From contig HF998241.1 of NCBI GenBank assembly GCA_000433255.1, forward strand, positions 364-12,385: a stretch of DNA of 12,022 nt, read 5' to 3'. Shown piece after piece: positions 5,884 to 12,022 of this stretch (its first letter is position 1; the number at the start of each line of letters is the position of its first letter). Under the pieces are notes generated by a model. It made no database searches and was not told the origin of the DNA. It saw nothing but the letters and a program-made list of their open reading frames with translations. The position numbers were made by a program, and so were the translations under genes. Source of the stretch: Coprobacillus sp. CAG:605. GTDB lineage: Bacteria > Bacillota_I > Bacilli_A > RF39 > UBA660.

Positions 5884-6745
5884 GATATTAGAGGGTGTTT
5901 CCTTAAAAAATTATAATACTTATAGAATAGATACAAAGACTAAGTATTTAGCACTACCTAGTTCGGTAGAGGAACTAAAAGGGTTATTAGAGTATTTAAA
6001 TAAAGAAAAAATAAAGTATATTATTCTAGGTAATGGGTCAAATGTTATTATTGGAGATAGTGTATATGATGGGGTTATTATTGTTCTAACGAAGATAAAT
6101 GATATTAAGATAGATAATAATGTAATAATAGCGGAATGTGGGGCAATGTTACCTAAGATGTGTAATGTTGCAACAAGTAATAGTCTTAAAGGATTAGAAT
6201 GGGCTAGTGGGATCCCTGGAACTTTAGGTGGTTCAGTAGTAGGTAATGCCGGAGCATATCTTTCTTGTATCTTTGATTATTTAATTGATGTAACTGTGTT
6301 AAAAAATGGAAAGATAGATACCATAAAGAAAGAAGATATCAAGTATGGGTATCGTTATACAGAGTTTAAAGATAATAAAGATATTATAATATTAAAAGCT
6401 AGATTGATGTTAGAAAAAGGTTCAGTTCAAGAATCTTTAGAGTTAATTCAAGATAGAAGAGAAAGAAGATTAAAAAGTCAACCACTTAATTATCCTTCAG
6501 CAGGGTCAGTATTTAGAAATCCTTCTAAGGAGAGTCCAGCTGGTAAGTTAATTGAAGAGGCTAGTCTTAAAGGATATAGGTTAGGTGGCGCTGAGGTTTC
6601 TAGATTACATGCTAATTTTATAATTAATGTAGATAATGCTAAGGCTTGTGATATTAAAGAGTTAATTAAAGTAATAAAGGATAAGGTTAAAGAAAAAGAT
6701 AATATTGATTTAATATGTGAACAAGAGATACTAGAATGGAAGTAG
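5867..6745 (+). CDS. murB: MurB, UDP-N-acetylenolpyruvoylglucosamine reductase
   Basis: MurB is the FAD-dependent enzyme that reduces UDP-GlcNAc-enolpyruvate with NADPH to UDP-MurNAc. It has 292 residues, typical of the shorter type II MurB found in Bacillota. FAD-binding segments are GNGSNVIIGD (55-64) and GIPGTLGGSVVGNAGAY (115-131). YGYRYTEF (160-167) carries the substrate/catalytic Arg region. PSAGSVFRNP (210-219) carries the proton-donor Ser214, and AGKLIEEA and GGAEVSRLHANF follow. The ending ICEQEILEW contains the conserved catalytic Glu. The 17-base overlap with murG implies coupled translation. It ends 3 bases before divIB. Confidence 0.97.
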   Translation: MKEICEILEGVSLKNYNTYRIDTKTKYLALPSSVEELKGLLEYLNKEKIKYIILGNGSNVIIGDSVYDGVIIVLTKINDIKIDNNVIIAECGAMLPKMCNVATSNSLKGLEWASGIPGTLGGSVVGNAGAYLSCIFDYLIDVTVLKNGKIDTIKKEDIKYGYRYTEFKDNKDIIILKARLMLEKGSVQESLELIQDRRERRLKSQPLNYPSAGSVFRNPSKESPAGKLIEEASLKGYRLGGAEVSRLHANFIINVDNAKACDIKELIKVIKDKVKEKDNIDLICEQEILEWK

Positions 6746-6748
6746 AAT

Positions 6749-7528
6749 ATGAAAAAACAAAGAGTAAAAAGGAAAAAGAAAAAACTAAGATTAAATTATA
6801 AAAGGATATTTAAAGCTTTATTGGTACTTACTGGGATAATTTTAGTAATAGTGTATTTTTGTAATCTACATATTAAAAGAATAAAGATATCGGGGACAAA
6901 ATTTATTAGTGATAAAGAGATAATTGAGGTTGCAGGAATAAAAGATTATCCGAAGATGTTTAGTTTTTTAAATAAGGATATTGAGAGTAAGATAAAGACT
7001 ATTGATTTAGTAAGTAAGGTAAGGGTTACTAAGAGTATGTTTGGTACATTAAGTATAGACATAGTAGAGGATCGTGTGCTATTCTATAATGACGTAACAC
7101 ATATGGCGGTTACTAGTTCGAATAGAGAAATCGAAGATAAGGGGTACCTTGGGGTGCCTAAGCTTACGACTTTGGTTTCTAAGGATGTTTATGAAGAGTT
7201 TGTTAAGGCTTTAAATAAAGTTGATAAAGATATTTTAAGTTGTATTAATACGATTTCTTATGAACCTACGACTTCTACTAGTGGTGTTGTTATTGATGAT
7301 AAACGCTTCAGATTAAGTATGAATGATGGCAATGAGGTTGTGGTTAATACTTTAAATATTGATAAACTTAATAATTATTTTGAAGTTTTGGAAACGAAGA
7401 ATAATAGCATGGGAAGTGTTTTAGGAGTTTTCTTTTTTGATTCAGCGACAACAAATAATACTTTCCAATCATTTGAGAGTATAAGTAAAGGGGAATTGGT
7501 TGCGGATGGAGAAACTACCAAAGAATAA
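6749..7528 (+). CDS. divIB: DivIB/FtsQ-family cell-division protein
   Basis: This bitopic membrane protein of the divisome is 259 residues long. It has a very basic cytoplasmic N-terminus (KKQRVKRKKKKLR), one membrane segment at about residues 20-40 (IFKALLVLTGIILVIVYFC), and an external POTRA domain (about 41-110). The POTRA domain includes IKISGTKFISDKEIIEVAG and the strand SIDIVEDRVLFY. A beta-rich FtsQ/DivIB domain follows, and the Ser/Thr/Glu-rich tail is probably disordered. It would act with FtsL/DivIC in septal wall synthesis. The position right after murG-murB is the classic order. Sequence divergence is high outside the POTRA region, so the family call rests on layout, topology and context as much as on motifs. 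Confidence 0.88.
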   Translation: MKKQRVKRKKKKLRLNYKRIFKALLVLTGIILVIVYFCNLHIKRIKISGTKFISDKEIIEVAGIKDYPKMFSFLNKDIESKIKTIDLVSKVRVTKSMFGTLSIDIVEDRVLFYNDVTHMAVTSSNREIEDKGYLGVPKLTTLVSKDVYEEFVKALNKVDKDILSCINTISYEPTTSTSGVVIDDKRFRLSMNDGNEVVVNTLNIDKLNNYFEVLETKNNSMGSVLGVFFFDSATTNNTFQSFESISKGELVADGETTKE

Positions 7529-8150
7529 TTATTTTAAGATGGGTGAGGATATTTTAAAGAATTTGGATAAGCCTAGTAGGGTTTTGTTGCATTCTTGTTG
7601 TGCACCTTGTAGTTCTGCTTGTATTGAGTATTTAACGAAGTATGTTGATGTTACGGTGTTATATTATAACCCTAATATTGAACCATATGAGGAGTATTTG
7701 AAGAGGAAGAATGAGGAGATTAGGTTTATAAAGGAGTATCCTAGTATTCACAAGTTAGATATTATTGACTGTGATTATGATAATGATAAGTTTAGAAAGT
7801 TAACTTGTGGGTTGGAAGATTTAGAAGAAGGCGGCGTTAGATGTCATAAGTGTTATTTGATGAGGATGCTGTATACGGGATATAAGGCTCAGGAGTTAGG
7901 GTATGATTATTTTTGTACGACTTTGACTTTAAGTCCTTATAAGAATAGCCAGGTTTTAAATCGGTTGGGGCATACGGCAGAGGTTATGACGGACGCTAAG
8001 TACTTGTATACAGATTTTAAGAAGAATAATGGTAATTTAAGGAGTATTGAATTATCGAAGGAGTATAATTTATATCGTCAGGATTATTGTGGTTGTGTAT
8101 TTTCTAAAAGAGATAGAGATAAGAGAAAACAAAAACAGGAGCGTTTGTAA
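7500..8150 (+). CDS. queH: QueH, epoxyqueuosine reductase
   Basis: QueH is the non-cobalamin enzyme that performs the last step of queuosine synthesis in tRNA, reducing epoxyqueuosine. It is 216 residues. Family cysteines are HSCCAPCS (31-38, Cys33/34/37), GGVRCHKCYLMR (111-122, Cys115/118) and YCGCVFSKRDRDKRK (196-210, Cys197/199). Together they supply the iron-sulfur and metal sites. The PYEEYLKRK and TTLTLSPYKNS segments are also typical. The start could be TTG at 7500, six bases after GGGG (7490-7493), or ATG at 7506. Both overlap divIB. It is functionally unrelated to the wall genes and seems to be carried at the end of their operon. Confidence 0.95.
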   Translation: MRMEKLPKNNYFKMGEDILKNLDKPSRVLLHSCCAPCSSACIEYLTKYVDVTVLYYNPNIEPYEEYLKRKNEEIRFIKEYPSIHKLDIIDCDYDNDKFRKLTCGLEDLEEGGVRCHKCYLMRMLYTGYKAQELGYDYFCTTLTLSPYKNSQVLNRLGHTAEVMTDAKYLYTDFKKNNGNLRSIELSKEYNLYRQDYCGCVFSKRDRDKRKQKQERL

Positions 8151-8163
8151 ACTCCTGTTTTTG
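8130..8163 (+). terminator. Terminator of the murG-murB-divIB-queH operon
   Basis: CAAAAACAGGAG (8130-8141) and CTCCTGTTTTTG (8152-8163) form a perfect 12-bp stem around a 10-base loop that contains the queH stop. The T-run on the 3' arm gives a standard intrinsic terminator. Confidence 0.88.
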
Positions 8164-8175
8164 CAAAATCTAAAC

Positions 8176-8268
8176 AAAAAAATACGCCTAACTACTGTTA
8201 GGTGTTAAGCAATTATACGGCAACACCCAACAGTCAGATTGAATGTTTATATGAAGTTTCCTTCATAC
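8176..8268 (-). ncRNA. Small RNA gene copy A, candidate antitoxin RNA
   Basis: The transcript would run from about 8268 down to about 8176. It opens with ATGAAG-GAAA-CTTCAT, a stem capped by a GNRA tetraloop only on this strand. It then has the unpaired-looking motif TGTTGGGTGTTGCC. It ends in a CCTAAC/GTTAGG hairpin followed by seven T's. The same modules, in the same order, occur in copy B at 8570-8679, while the sequence between them has drifted. No ORF is present. Its promoter diverges from that of the small peptide gene. I infer an antisense or trans-acting antitoxin RNA for the peptide. The terminator stem is short (one C-A mismatch on this strand), so the 3' end is uncertain. Confidence 0.6.
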
Positions 8269-8274
8269 ATGAAT

Positions 8275-8303
8275 ATGATAACATAATTAATACTAGAATA
8301 CAA
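8275..8303 (-). promoter_or_regulatory. Promoter of small RNA copy A
   Basis: On the minus strand TTGTAT (8298-8303) and TATCAT (8275-8280) are 17 bases apart, with an extended -10 TGT. The predicted start near 8268 is right at the GAAA-capped hairpin. Confidence 0.6.
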
Positions 8304-8370
8304 TAGCAAAATTCGATACATATTAGATATATTCCAATAAGAAGTTAACAAAATGTATATTTTGCTATTG
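8301..8370. repeat. Inverted repeat between divergent promoters
   Basis: CAATAGCAAAAT (8301-8312) and ATTTTGCTATTG (8359-8370) are perfect inverted 12-mers, extended by ATACAT/ATGTAT (8316-8321/8353-8358). Each arm ends exactly 20 bases before a -10 element, one for copy A RNA and one for the peptide gene. The repeat therefore looks like an inverted duplication of the promoter region rather than a transposon end. Confidence 0.7.
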
Positions 8371-8396
8371 CTATTAAAGAACATGCATGGTATACT
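8368..8396 (+). promoter_or_regulatory. Promoter of the 33-residue peptide gene
   Basis: TTGCTA (8368-8373) and TATACT (8391-8396) are 17 bases apart, with extended -10 TGG at 8388-8390. Transcription should begin at about 8403, exactly where the leader becomes complementary to the gene's own 3' region. Confidence 0.7.
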
Positions 8397-8402
8397 TTTA
8401 GT

Positions 8403-8468
8403 GGAAGTACTCAATAGTTGGTGTGTTGCCTCAAAATATGTCTTTGGACATAAGGAAGAGGTGATAGT
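8403..8468 (+). promoter_or_regulatory. Peptide mRNA leader with 5'-3' pairing segment
   Basis: GGAAGTACTCAAT (8403-8415) is complementary to ATTGAGTATTTCC (8638-8650) with a single G-U. GTTGG (8417-8421) pairs with CCAAC (8626-8630), and TGTTGCCT (8424-8431) pairs with AGGCAACA (8617-8624). A local hairpin TATGTC-TTTG-GACATA (8437-8452) stands just before the strong Shine-Dalgarno GAGGTGAT (8458-8465). Such long-distance 5'-3' pairing and a structured leader are typical of type I toxin mRNAs, where they keep translation off until processing. Confidence 0.6.
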
Positions 8469-8570
8469 ATGAAAAATAATAATTCTTTTAATAAGGATGT
8501 CATATCGTTATTTAAAATGATTTCAATTACTTTAATACTAATTGCTTTGATTTTTTTATTTAAAATTTAA
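8469..8570 (+). CDS. Small hydrophobic peptide, candidate type I toxin
   Basis: This 33-codon ORF is too short for ordinary gene calling. It has a polar, basic N-terminus (MKNNNSFNKDVISLFK) and then one 15-16-residue membrane helix (MISITLILIALIFLF) ending in Lys-Ile. The ATG is 3 bases after GAGGTGAT, an 8-base match to the anti-Shine-Dalgarno, which is stronger than that of the large genes here. It has its own near-consensus promoter. Small single-span peptides of 20-60 residues with strong ribosome sites and overlapping antisense RNAs are the pattern of type I toxins (Hok, TxpA, BsrG, Fst, AapA classes), which insert in the inner membrane. The sequence matches none of these families that I can recall. 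A non-toxic small membrane protein is the main alternative. Confidence 0.65.
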   Translation: MKNNNSFNKDVISLFKMISITLILIALIFLFKI

Positions 8571-8679
8571 AAAGCAAATAAGCACCTAACTAATTGTTAG
8601 GTGCACCCTAATTTATAGGCAACACCCAACAAGCAAAATTGAGTATTTCCTTTTTTATTATATGAAGTTTCCTTCATTC
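8570..8679 (-). ncRNA. Small RNA gene copy B, candidate antisense antitoxin RNA
   Basis: This is a roughly 110-nt minus-strand transcript starting near 8679. It contains the ATGAAG-GAAA-CTTCAT tetraloop hairpin (8661-8677 region), GGAAATACTCAAT, and TGTTGGGTGTTGCCT. It ends in a perfect 9-bp GCACCTAAC/GTTAGGTGC terminator hairpin (8582-8604) with a T-rich tail that ends at the peptide stop codon. It would be fully complementary to the 3' untranslated region of the peptide mRNA. This is the arrangement of ratA/txpA-like antitoxins. Its central part also resembles the peptide mRNA's own 5' leader, so the two would compete for the same 3' segment. No peptide is encoded. Confidence 0.65.
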
Positions 8680-8685
8680 ACATAC

Positions 8686-8714
8686 ATCTTAACAAATAAA
8701 TTATATTTTGTCAA
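8686..8714 (-). promoter_or_regulatory. Promoter of small RNA copy B
   Basis: On the minus strand a perfect TTGACA (8709-8714) lies 17 bases from TAAGAT (8686-8691). Transcription would start about 8679, at the base of the tetraloop hairpin. Confidence 0.65.
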
Positions 8715-8755
8715 GGTATGCTAAGAGAAAATTAAGTGCATAAATAAAAAAATAA

Positions 8756-8784
8756 TAGGCATTTAAAAGATTATGTGGTAAGAT
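8756..8784 (+). promoter_or_regulatory. Possible promoter of the TPR-like gene
   Basis: TAGGCA (8756-8761) and TAAGAT (8779-8784) are 17 bases apart, with an extended -10 TGG. The -35 is weak. The start would be near 8791, giving a leader of about 22 bases. Confidence 0.45.
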
Positions 8785-8813
8785 AGGTACTAACTTTATT
8801 TATGGGGGATAAT

Positions 8814-10643
8814 ATGGATAATAGATTTAAAATTTGTGAGTTATATATCGATAAAAAGGTAATTAATGATAGTGTGTTATTATCACTTGGAGTATCTAAG
8901 GAAGAGATAGATACTTTGTTAGAAGATAAGGTAATAGCTAAACAAGGTAGTGGCTATGTACCTAGTAGTAATCTAATGTATAAGTATGCCAAGAAATTAT
9001 TACAAGAGAATTATCCTAATTTAGCATATGTTGCCATGCAAGAAGCTGCTAAGTTAGATAGTAATAACATGGATGCAATATTATACATGATATGGGATAG
9101 TGTTAATAATGGCTATCAAAATATTTTAGAGTATATAGATAATATTCTAAATAGTAAGAATAAAAGTAGGGGACTTTGTTATTTGTACTTAGTTAGTAAT
9201 ATTATAGAGATACCACCATATTATAAAGAATGGTTAAAATATTTAAGTATCGATGATTTAACAATTTTAAATAATGGTGTAATGAATGAGAAAGAAAAGA
9301 AGATTATTTTATCTTGCTATAACAAACGCTTTGGTTTAGCAAAAAAACAAATGAAAGAGTTGGAAAAAGAAAGTGAATTAGACTTAAATAATAAAATAGT
9401 TAAAGAAATGCTATTTGATATAACAAGAAAAAATGAAAAAAAGAAAAAAGATATTTATACGCTAGTTAAAGCGGGTAATTATCAAGAAGTTGAAAGTGTT
9501 TTAGCTAAGGGTGCAATGTTATCTTGCGAAGAAAAAATGATACTAAGTTTAGCTAGAGATACTTTAAGAGAAACATATCCTAACTATTCTAGAGTAAGTA
9601 GAACAATTGATGAAGCCATAATTAATAAGAACTATGAAGAAGCTTTGAAATTATTTAATGAGAAGTATGGCCAAGTTAATTATGAGTTAGAATTAAATTT
9701 ACAAACTATTAAAATGTTGCTTGAGTACTTAGTAGGAAGAACTAAAGAAAAAGAAGTTAGAGAAAGAATAGAGCAAGAAAAAACATTAAGTTATGAAGAT
9801 GCTAAGGCTTTGTATTTAAGAAAAATAGCTAATATAAAAAATGATTTAGTAGTAGTTACTAAACCTTTAAATAAATCTTCAAGACAAATGATGTATAAGG
9901 TAGCTAGAGAGTTTCCAGATACACTTTGTTCTTCTGCTGGGGTAGGTAAAGATAAGATTGTATTTATAACGGACTATGATAGAAATGCGGACAAAGATAT
10001 TAGAAAAGAATTAGTTCAAAAGTTAATTATAGCTGGTAAAACCAAAGATTTTACTACGGAGTTAGAGTTAGCGGTAAGATTAATTCGCAGTGGTTATATA
10101 TTTGCTCATGTGTTTGCTAGTCTTGGTTATGCTTATTTAGGATTATTCTTAGATAGAAAAAGAGCAATTGAATTTTTTACGATTGCCAATGAATTAGATA
10201 AAGAAGAGGGTTCGACTTATGATTTTACAAATTTAATATTTAGATTACAAAATAAAGATAATAGTAGTTATGAGAAGAAACCGGTAACAACTGAATTTCA
10301 AACTGAGAATGATTTTCAAGATAACATTAGTGATAATTTATTTAGTATGGAATTAGAGCTTTTGAATTCAGGGTTATCATTAGATGAAATTACAAGAAAA
10401 TTAAATTTAACTGAAGACCAAAGTTTGATAATGTATCTTAATTTAGCTAGAGAATGCTTTAGCTCGGGTTATGATACAGTAGGAGAAAAGCTTTTAAAGT
10501 TAGTAATTAAAAGTAAGAATAAAACTTTAAAAGTTAGTAAATTACTAAAAGAAATTCAAAGTAGGAAGAAGTTTTATAAAATACAAGAACCTAAAACTTT
10601 AACATTGAACTTAAAAAATATGTTTAAAAAAAGTACTCTTTAG
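8814..10643 (+). CDS. TPR-like helical-repeat protein of unknown function
   Basis: This is a soluble, almost entirely helical protein of 609 residues. The ATG at 8802 has no ribosome site, whereas GGGGGA (8804-8809) stands five bases before ATG 8814, so I take the latter. Several 30-40-residue helical pairs look like tetratricopeptide units. Examples are YPNLAYVAMQEAAKLDSNNMD near the N-terminus, NKNYEEALKLFNEKY mid-protein and FASLGYAYLGLFLDRKRAIE near residue 440. A short acidic, low-complexity linker (about residues 490-515) precedes a C-terminal helical domain with a helix-turn-helix-like LSLDEITRKLNLTEDQS stretch. There is no signal peptide or membrane segment. A scaffold or regulatory protein-interaction role is likely, but I recognise no named family. 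Confidence 0.75.
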   Translation: MDNRFKICELYIDKKVINDSVLLSLGVSKEEIDTLLEDKVIAKQGSGYVPSSNLMYKYAKKLLQENYPNLAYVAMQEAAKLDSNNMDAILYMIWDSVNNGYQNILEYIDNILNSKNKSRGLCYLYLVSNIIEIPPYYKEWLKYLSIDDLTILNNGVMNEKEKKIILSCYNKRFGLAKKQMKELEKESELDLNNKIVKEMLFDITRKNEKKKKDIYTLVKAGNYQEVESVLAKGAMLSCEEKMILSLARDTLRETYPNYSRVSRTIDEAIINKNYEEALKLFNEKYGQVNYELELNLQTIKMLLEYLVGRTKEKEVRERIEQEKTLSYEDAKALYLRKIANIKNDLVVVTKPLNKSSRQMMYKVAREFPDTLCSSAGVGKDKIVFITDYDRNADKDIRKELVQKLIIAGKTKDFTTELELAVRLIRSGYIFAHVFASLGYAYLGLFLDRKRAIEFFTIANELDKEEGSTYDFTNLIFRLQNKDNSSYEKKPVTTEFQTENDFQDNISDNLFSMELELLNSGLSLDEITRKLNLTEDQSLIMYLNLARECFSSGYDTVGEKLLKLVIKSKNKTLKVSKLLKEIQSRKKFYKIQEPKTLTLNLKNMFKKSTL

Positions 10644-10649
10644 AAAGTA

Positions 10650-11336
10650 CTAGTCAACGAAGTTCTTTAAGAACTCTTCGTAAGCTTTAAATGAAACATC
10701 GTGTTTCATTTTTTTATATTTAAGATTTTTAGATTTTAGTATTTCTTTAACAAAGTATTCTAAAAGATAAGGATTACGAATAAGGATAGGCCCTAGTAAG
10801 AAAGTACCATAGAAATTATTCTTTCTAATACCTTCTTTTATATTATTTGGTTCATAACCACAACCTTTGATTACTTCAAAAATACTATTTTCTTTATTAT
10901 CAGTTATAATACATTCACGGTTTTGAAAACCAATGATGCGTTCATTAATAAGATTAGTAATAAACACTTGGTCACCAACTATACGAAAATCAATTCTTTT
11001 AGTTTGATAATTTAAGATACCTAGTTTACTAAATAGTTCTAGAGAGTTTCCGGTAGCTAAAATAAATTTATCATCATTAATATATTTTTCAAGGTCAGAA
11101 CGATATTTTTTTAAATCTTCGAAAGTTATATCAATAGATTCGTCTAAGCCGGAACCAACATAGATAAAATCATAATCATTAAAATTTATTTCATCATCAA
11201 TAGTTTTAAAATCAACATTAACTTTAAGTCCTTGGTATTCTAAGGCCTTAACTAAGGCACGCATATTACCATTTTCACCATATATATTTAAGATATCATA
11301 ATATAAATGTAATAATTTAATTTTCATTTTCTTCAT
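10650..11336 (-). CDS. gatD: GatD-like subunit of lipid II isoglutaminyl synthase, catalytically degenerate
   Basis: This is a 228-residue CobB/CobQ-type amidotransferase-like protein. In Bacillota, GatD strips ammonia from glutamine and passes it to MurT, which amidates the D-Glu of lipid II. Family landmarks remain: LLHLYYDILNIYGENGN (8-24), IYVGSGLDES (58-67), GFQNRE (136-141), GYEPNNIKEGI (160-170) and GTFLLGPILIRNP (177-189). Two expected catalytic residues are missing. The Cys of the LAxCGGYQ nucleophile loop aligns with Gly96 in LATGNSLE, and the His of GTYLHGP aligns with Leu181. The glutaminase should be inactive. The reading frame is intact and overlaps murT by about 20 bases, so the protein is still made. 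The better start is ATG at 11327, nine bases downstream of the first, with AAGGA in front. Confidence 0.85.
   Translation of the reverse strand: MKKMKIKLLHLYYDILNIYGENGNMRALVKALEYQGLKVNVDFKTIDDEINFNDYDFIYVGSGLDESIDITFEDLKKYRSDLEKYINDDKFILATGNSLELFSKLGILNYQTKRIDFRIVGDQVFITNLINERIIGFQNRECIITDNKENSIFEVIKGCGYEPNNIKEGIRKNNFYGTFLLGPILIRNPYLLEYFVKEILKSKNLKYKKMKHDVSFKAYEEFLKNFVD
10691..10715 (+). terminator. Terminator of the TPR-like gene, inside gatD
   Basis: ATGAAACA (10691-10698) and TGTTTCAT (10702-10709) form an 8-bp stem with a TCG loop, followed by T's to 10715. It lies within the 3' coding part of the convergent gatD, so the + transcript would end as a short antisense to gatD. A second hairpin at 10659-10681 precedes it. 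Confidence 0.55.
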
Positions 11337-12022
11337 CCTTTATCATTGTTTTTAATTCTTTAATAACATCGGTCCAGACCATGGTGTAGATATTTTGATG
11401 TTTATATTCTTTTAAGTAGTTTAAAAGTTCTTTAGTATCATTAACTAGGATTATTTTTTTAGGATCGATGTTGGCATATGATAATCTTGTTGCTAAGTCA
11501 TATTTAAAACGGCCAATTAGGAAGATTTTATCGATAGAGTCATCATTTAATAGTTCAAAATCTATATCATATAACCAAGAGAGGTCTGATTCTTTATAAC
11601 GCCTTGAGACGTAGTCAAACCCTAGTACTACACCTTTAATGCCACTTTGTTCTTTAATATAACGGCAGCTTTGATAATAACTTAGATTGTTTTCGTTTTT
11701 AGTTTCTAACATAGTAATAATATGATTTTTATATTCTAGTGATTTACCACGTTTAGCTTCTTTGGTATCTTTGTTTAAGGCGTAAGCGATTGATTCTTTT
11801 GATACGCCAATTGTACGAAGGGTTGTGTATGCAGCAGTGGCAGCATAAGCCGCATAAATAACATTTTTATCTAAATTTATTTTAGTATTTTCAATAACTA
11901 ATTCTTTTTTATTTAAATTAACTTTACTGGCTTCAAAATCAGGTATTCCTCTTTCAAAGTCATTATTTTTACAAGAGTATAAACCTAGGTGTCCATAATG
12001 ATAATATGCATAAGATAATTTT
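11317..12022 (-). CDS. murT: MurT, lipid II isoglutaminyl synthase ligase subunit, C-terminal part (partial)
   Basis: The gene enters from the right edge. The open frame is continuous from 12021 to 11317, 234 residues visible, and the first ATG within the window (11712) is internal. MurT is a Mur-ligase relative that uses ATP to amidate the alpha-carboxyl of D-Glu in lipid II. Visible landmarks include YYHYGHLGLYSC, followed by an Ala-rich helix (YAAYAATAAY) of the ligase core. The C-terminal domain (DUF1727) has SDLSWLYDIDFELL, whose Asp normally completes GatD's catalytic triad, plus IGRFKYDLATRLSYANID and IYTMVWTDVIKEL. There are oddities. The zinc-ribbon CPxCG is CKNND, with the second Cys lost. 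The usual KNPxG segment is KNENN. It overlaps gatD, and the two form one complex. Confidence 0.85.
   Translation of the reverse strand, partial: KLSYAYYHYGHLGLYSCKNNDFERGIPDFEASKVNLNKKELVIENTKINLDKNVIYAAYAATAAYTTLRTIGVSKESIAYALNKDTKEAKRGKSLEYKNHIITMLETKNENNLSYYQSCRYIKEQSGIKGVVLGFDYVSRRYKESDLSWLYDIDFELLNDDSIDKIFLIGRFKYDLATRLSYANIDPKKIILVNDTKELLNYLKEYKHQNIYTMVWTDVIKELKTMIKDEENEN

Noticed and set aside
8176..8679. Repeats A and B as a two-unit CRISPR array or insertion-sequence ends
   Set aside because: The conserved parts are separate modules with variable linkers, both in the same orientation, and each has promoter- and terminator-like ends. There is no spacer periodicity, no transposase and no target duplication.

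Overview
The window is AT-rich DNA from a low-GC Bacillota. It most resembles the uncultured, genome-reduced gut Bacilli of the RF39/RFN20 type, but this assignment rests on gene content and style only. Supporting points are AT-rich codon use, strong GGAGG-type ribosome sites, a murG-murB-divIB cluster, a MurT/GatD pair and TGA used as a real stop (murG ends in TGA). The standard bacterial code therefore applies.

Positions 1-2615 hold most of a diversity-generating retroelement (DGR), all on the + strand. It begins with the 3' end of a target gene carrying the variable repeat (VR). Next come the adenine-rich template repeat (TR), a structured spacer RNA, a MutS-domain-I-like accessory gene, an Avd-like accessory gene, the reverse transcriptase, and a translationally coupled 86-residue basic protein. 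TR and VR can be aligned over 67 bases. All 11 differences fall on TR adenines, which is the signature of active or recently active mutagenic retrohoming. A shared bidirectional terminator at 2594-2645 separates the DGR from a convergent Rpn/PDDEXK_2-family nuclease gene.

Positions 3473-4794 hold a promoter-rich intergenic stretch with two back-to-back promoters, followed by an orphan helical protein gene. Positions 4795-8163 are a tight cell-wall/division operon, murG-murB-divIB, with queH overlapping its end. A strong intrinsic terminator closes it.

Positions 8164-8801 carry no long gene but are dense in signal. I read them as a candidate type I toxin-antitoxin locus. A 33-residue membrane peptide has a strong Shine-Dalgarno and a good promoter. 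The 5' end of its mRNA can pair with its own 3' region. Two diverged copies of a roughly 100-nt minus-strand RNA gene flank it, each with a promoter, a GAAA-tetraloop hairpin, a shared central motif and a terminator.

Positions 8814-10643 encode a TPR-like helical protein of unknown function. Converging on it are gatD and the C-terminal part of murT. GatD lacks the Cys and His expected of an active glutaminase, and MurT has lost a zinc-ribbon cysteine, so the peptidoglycan-amidating complex looks degenerate.
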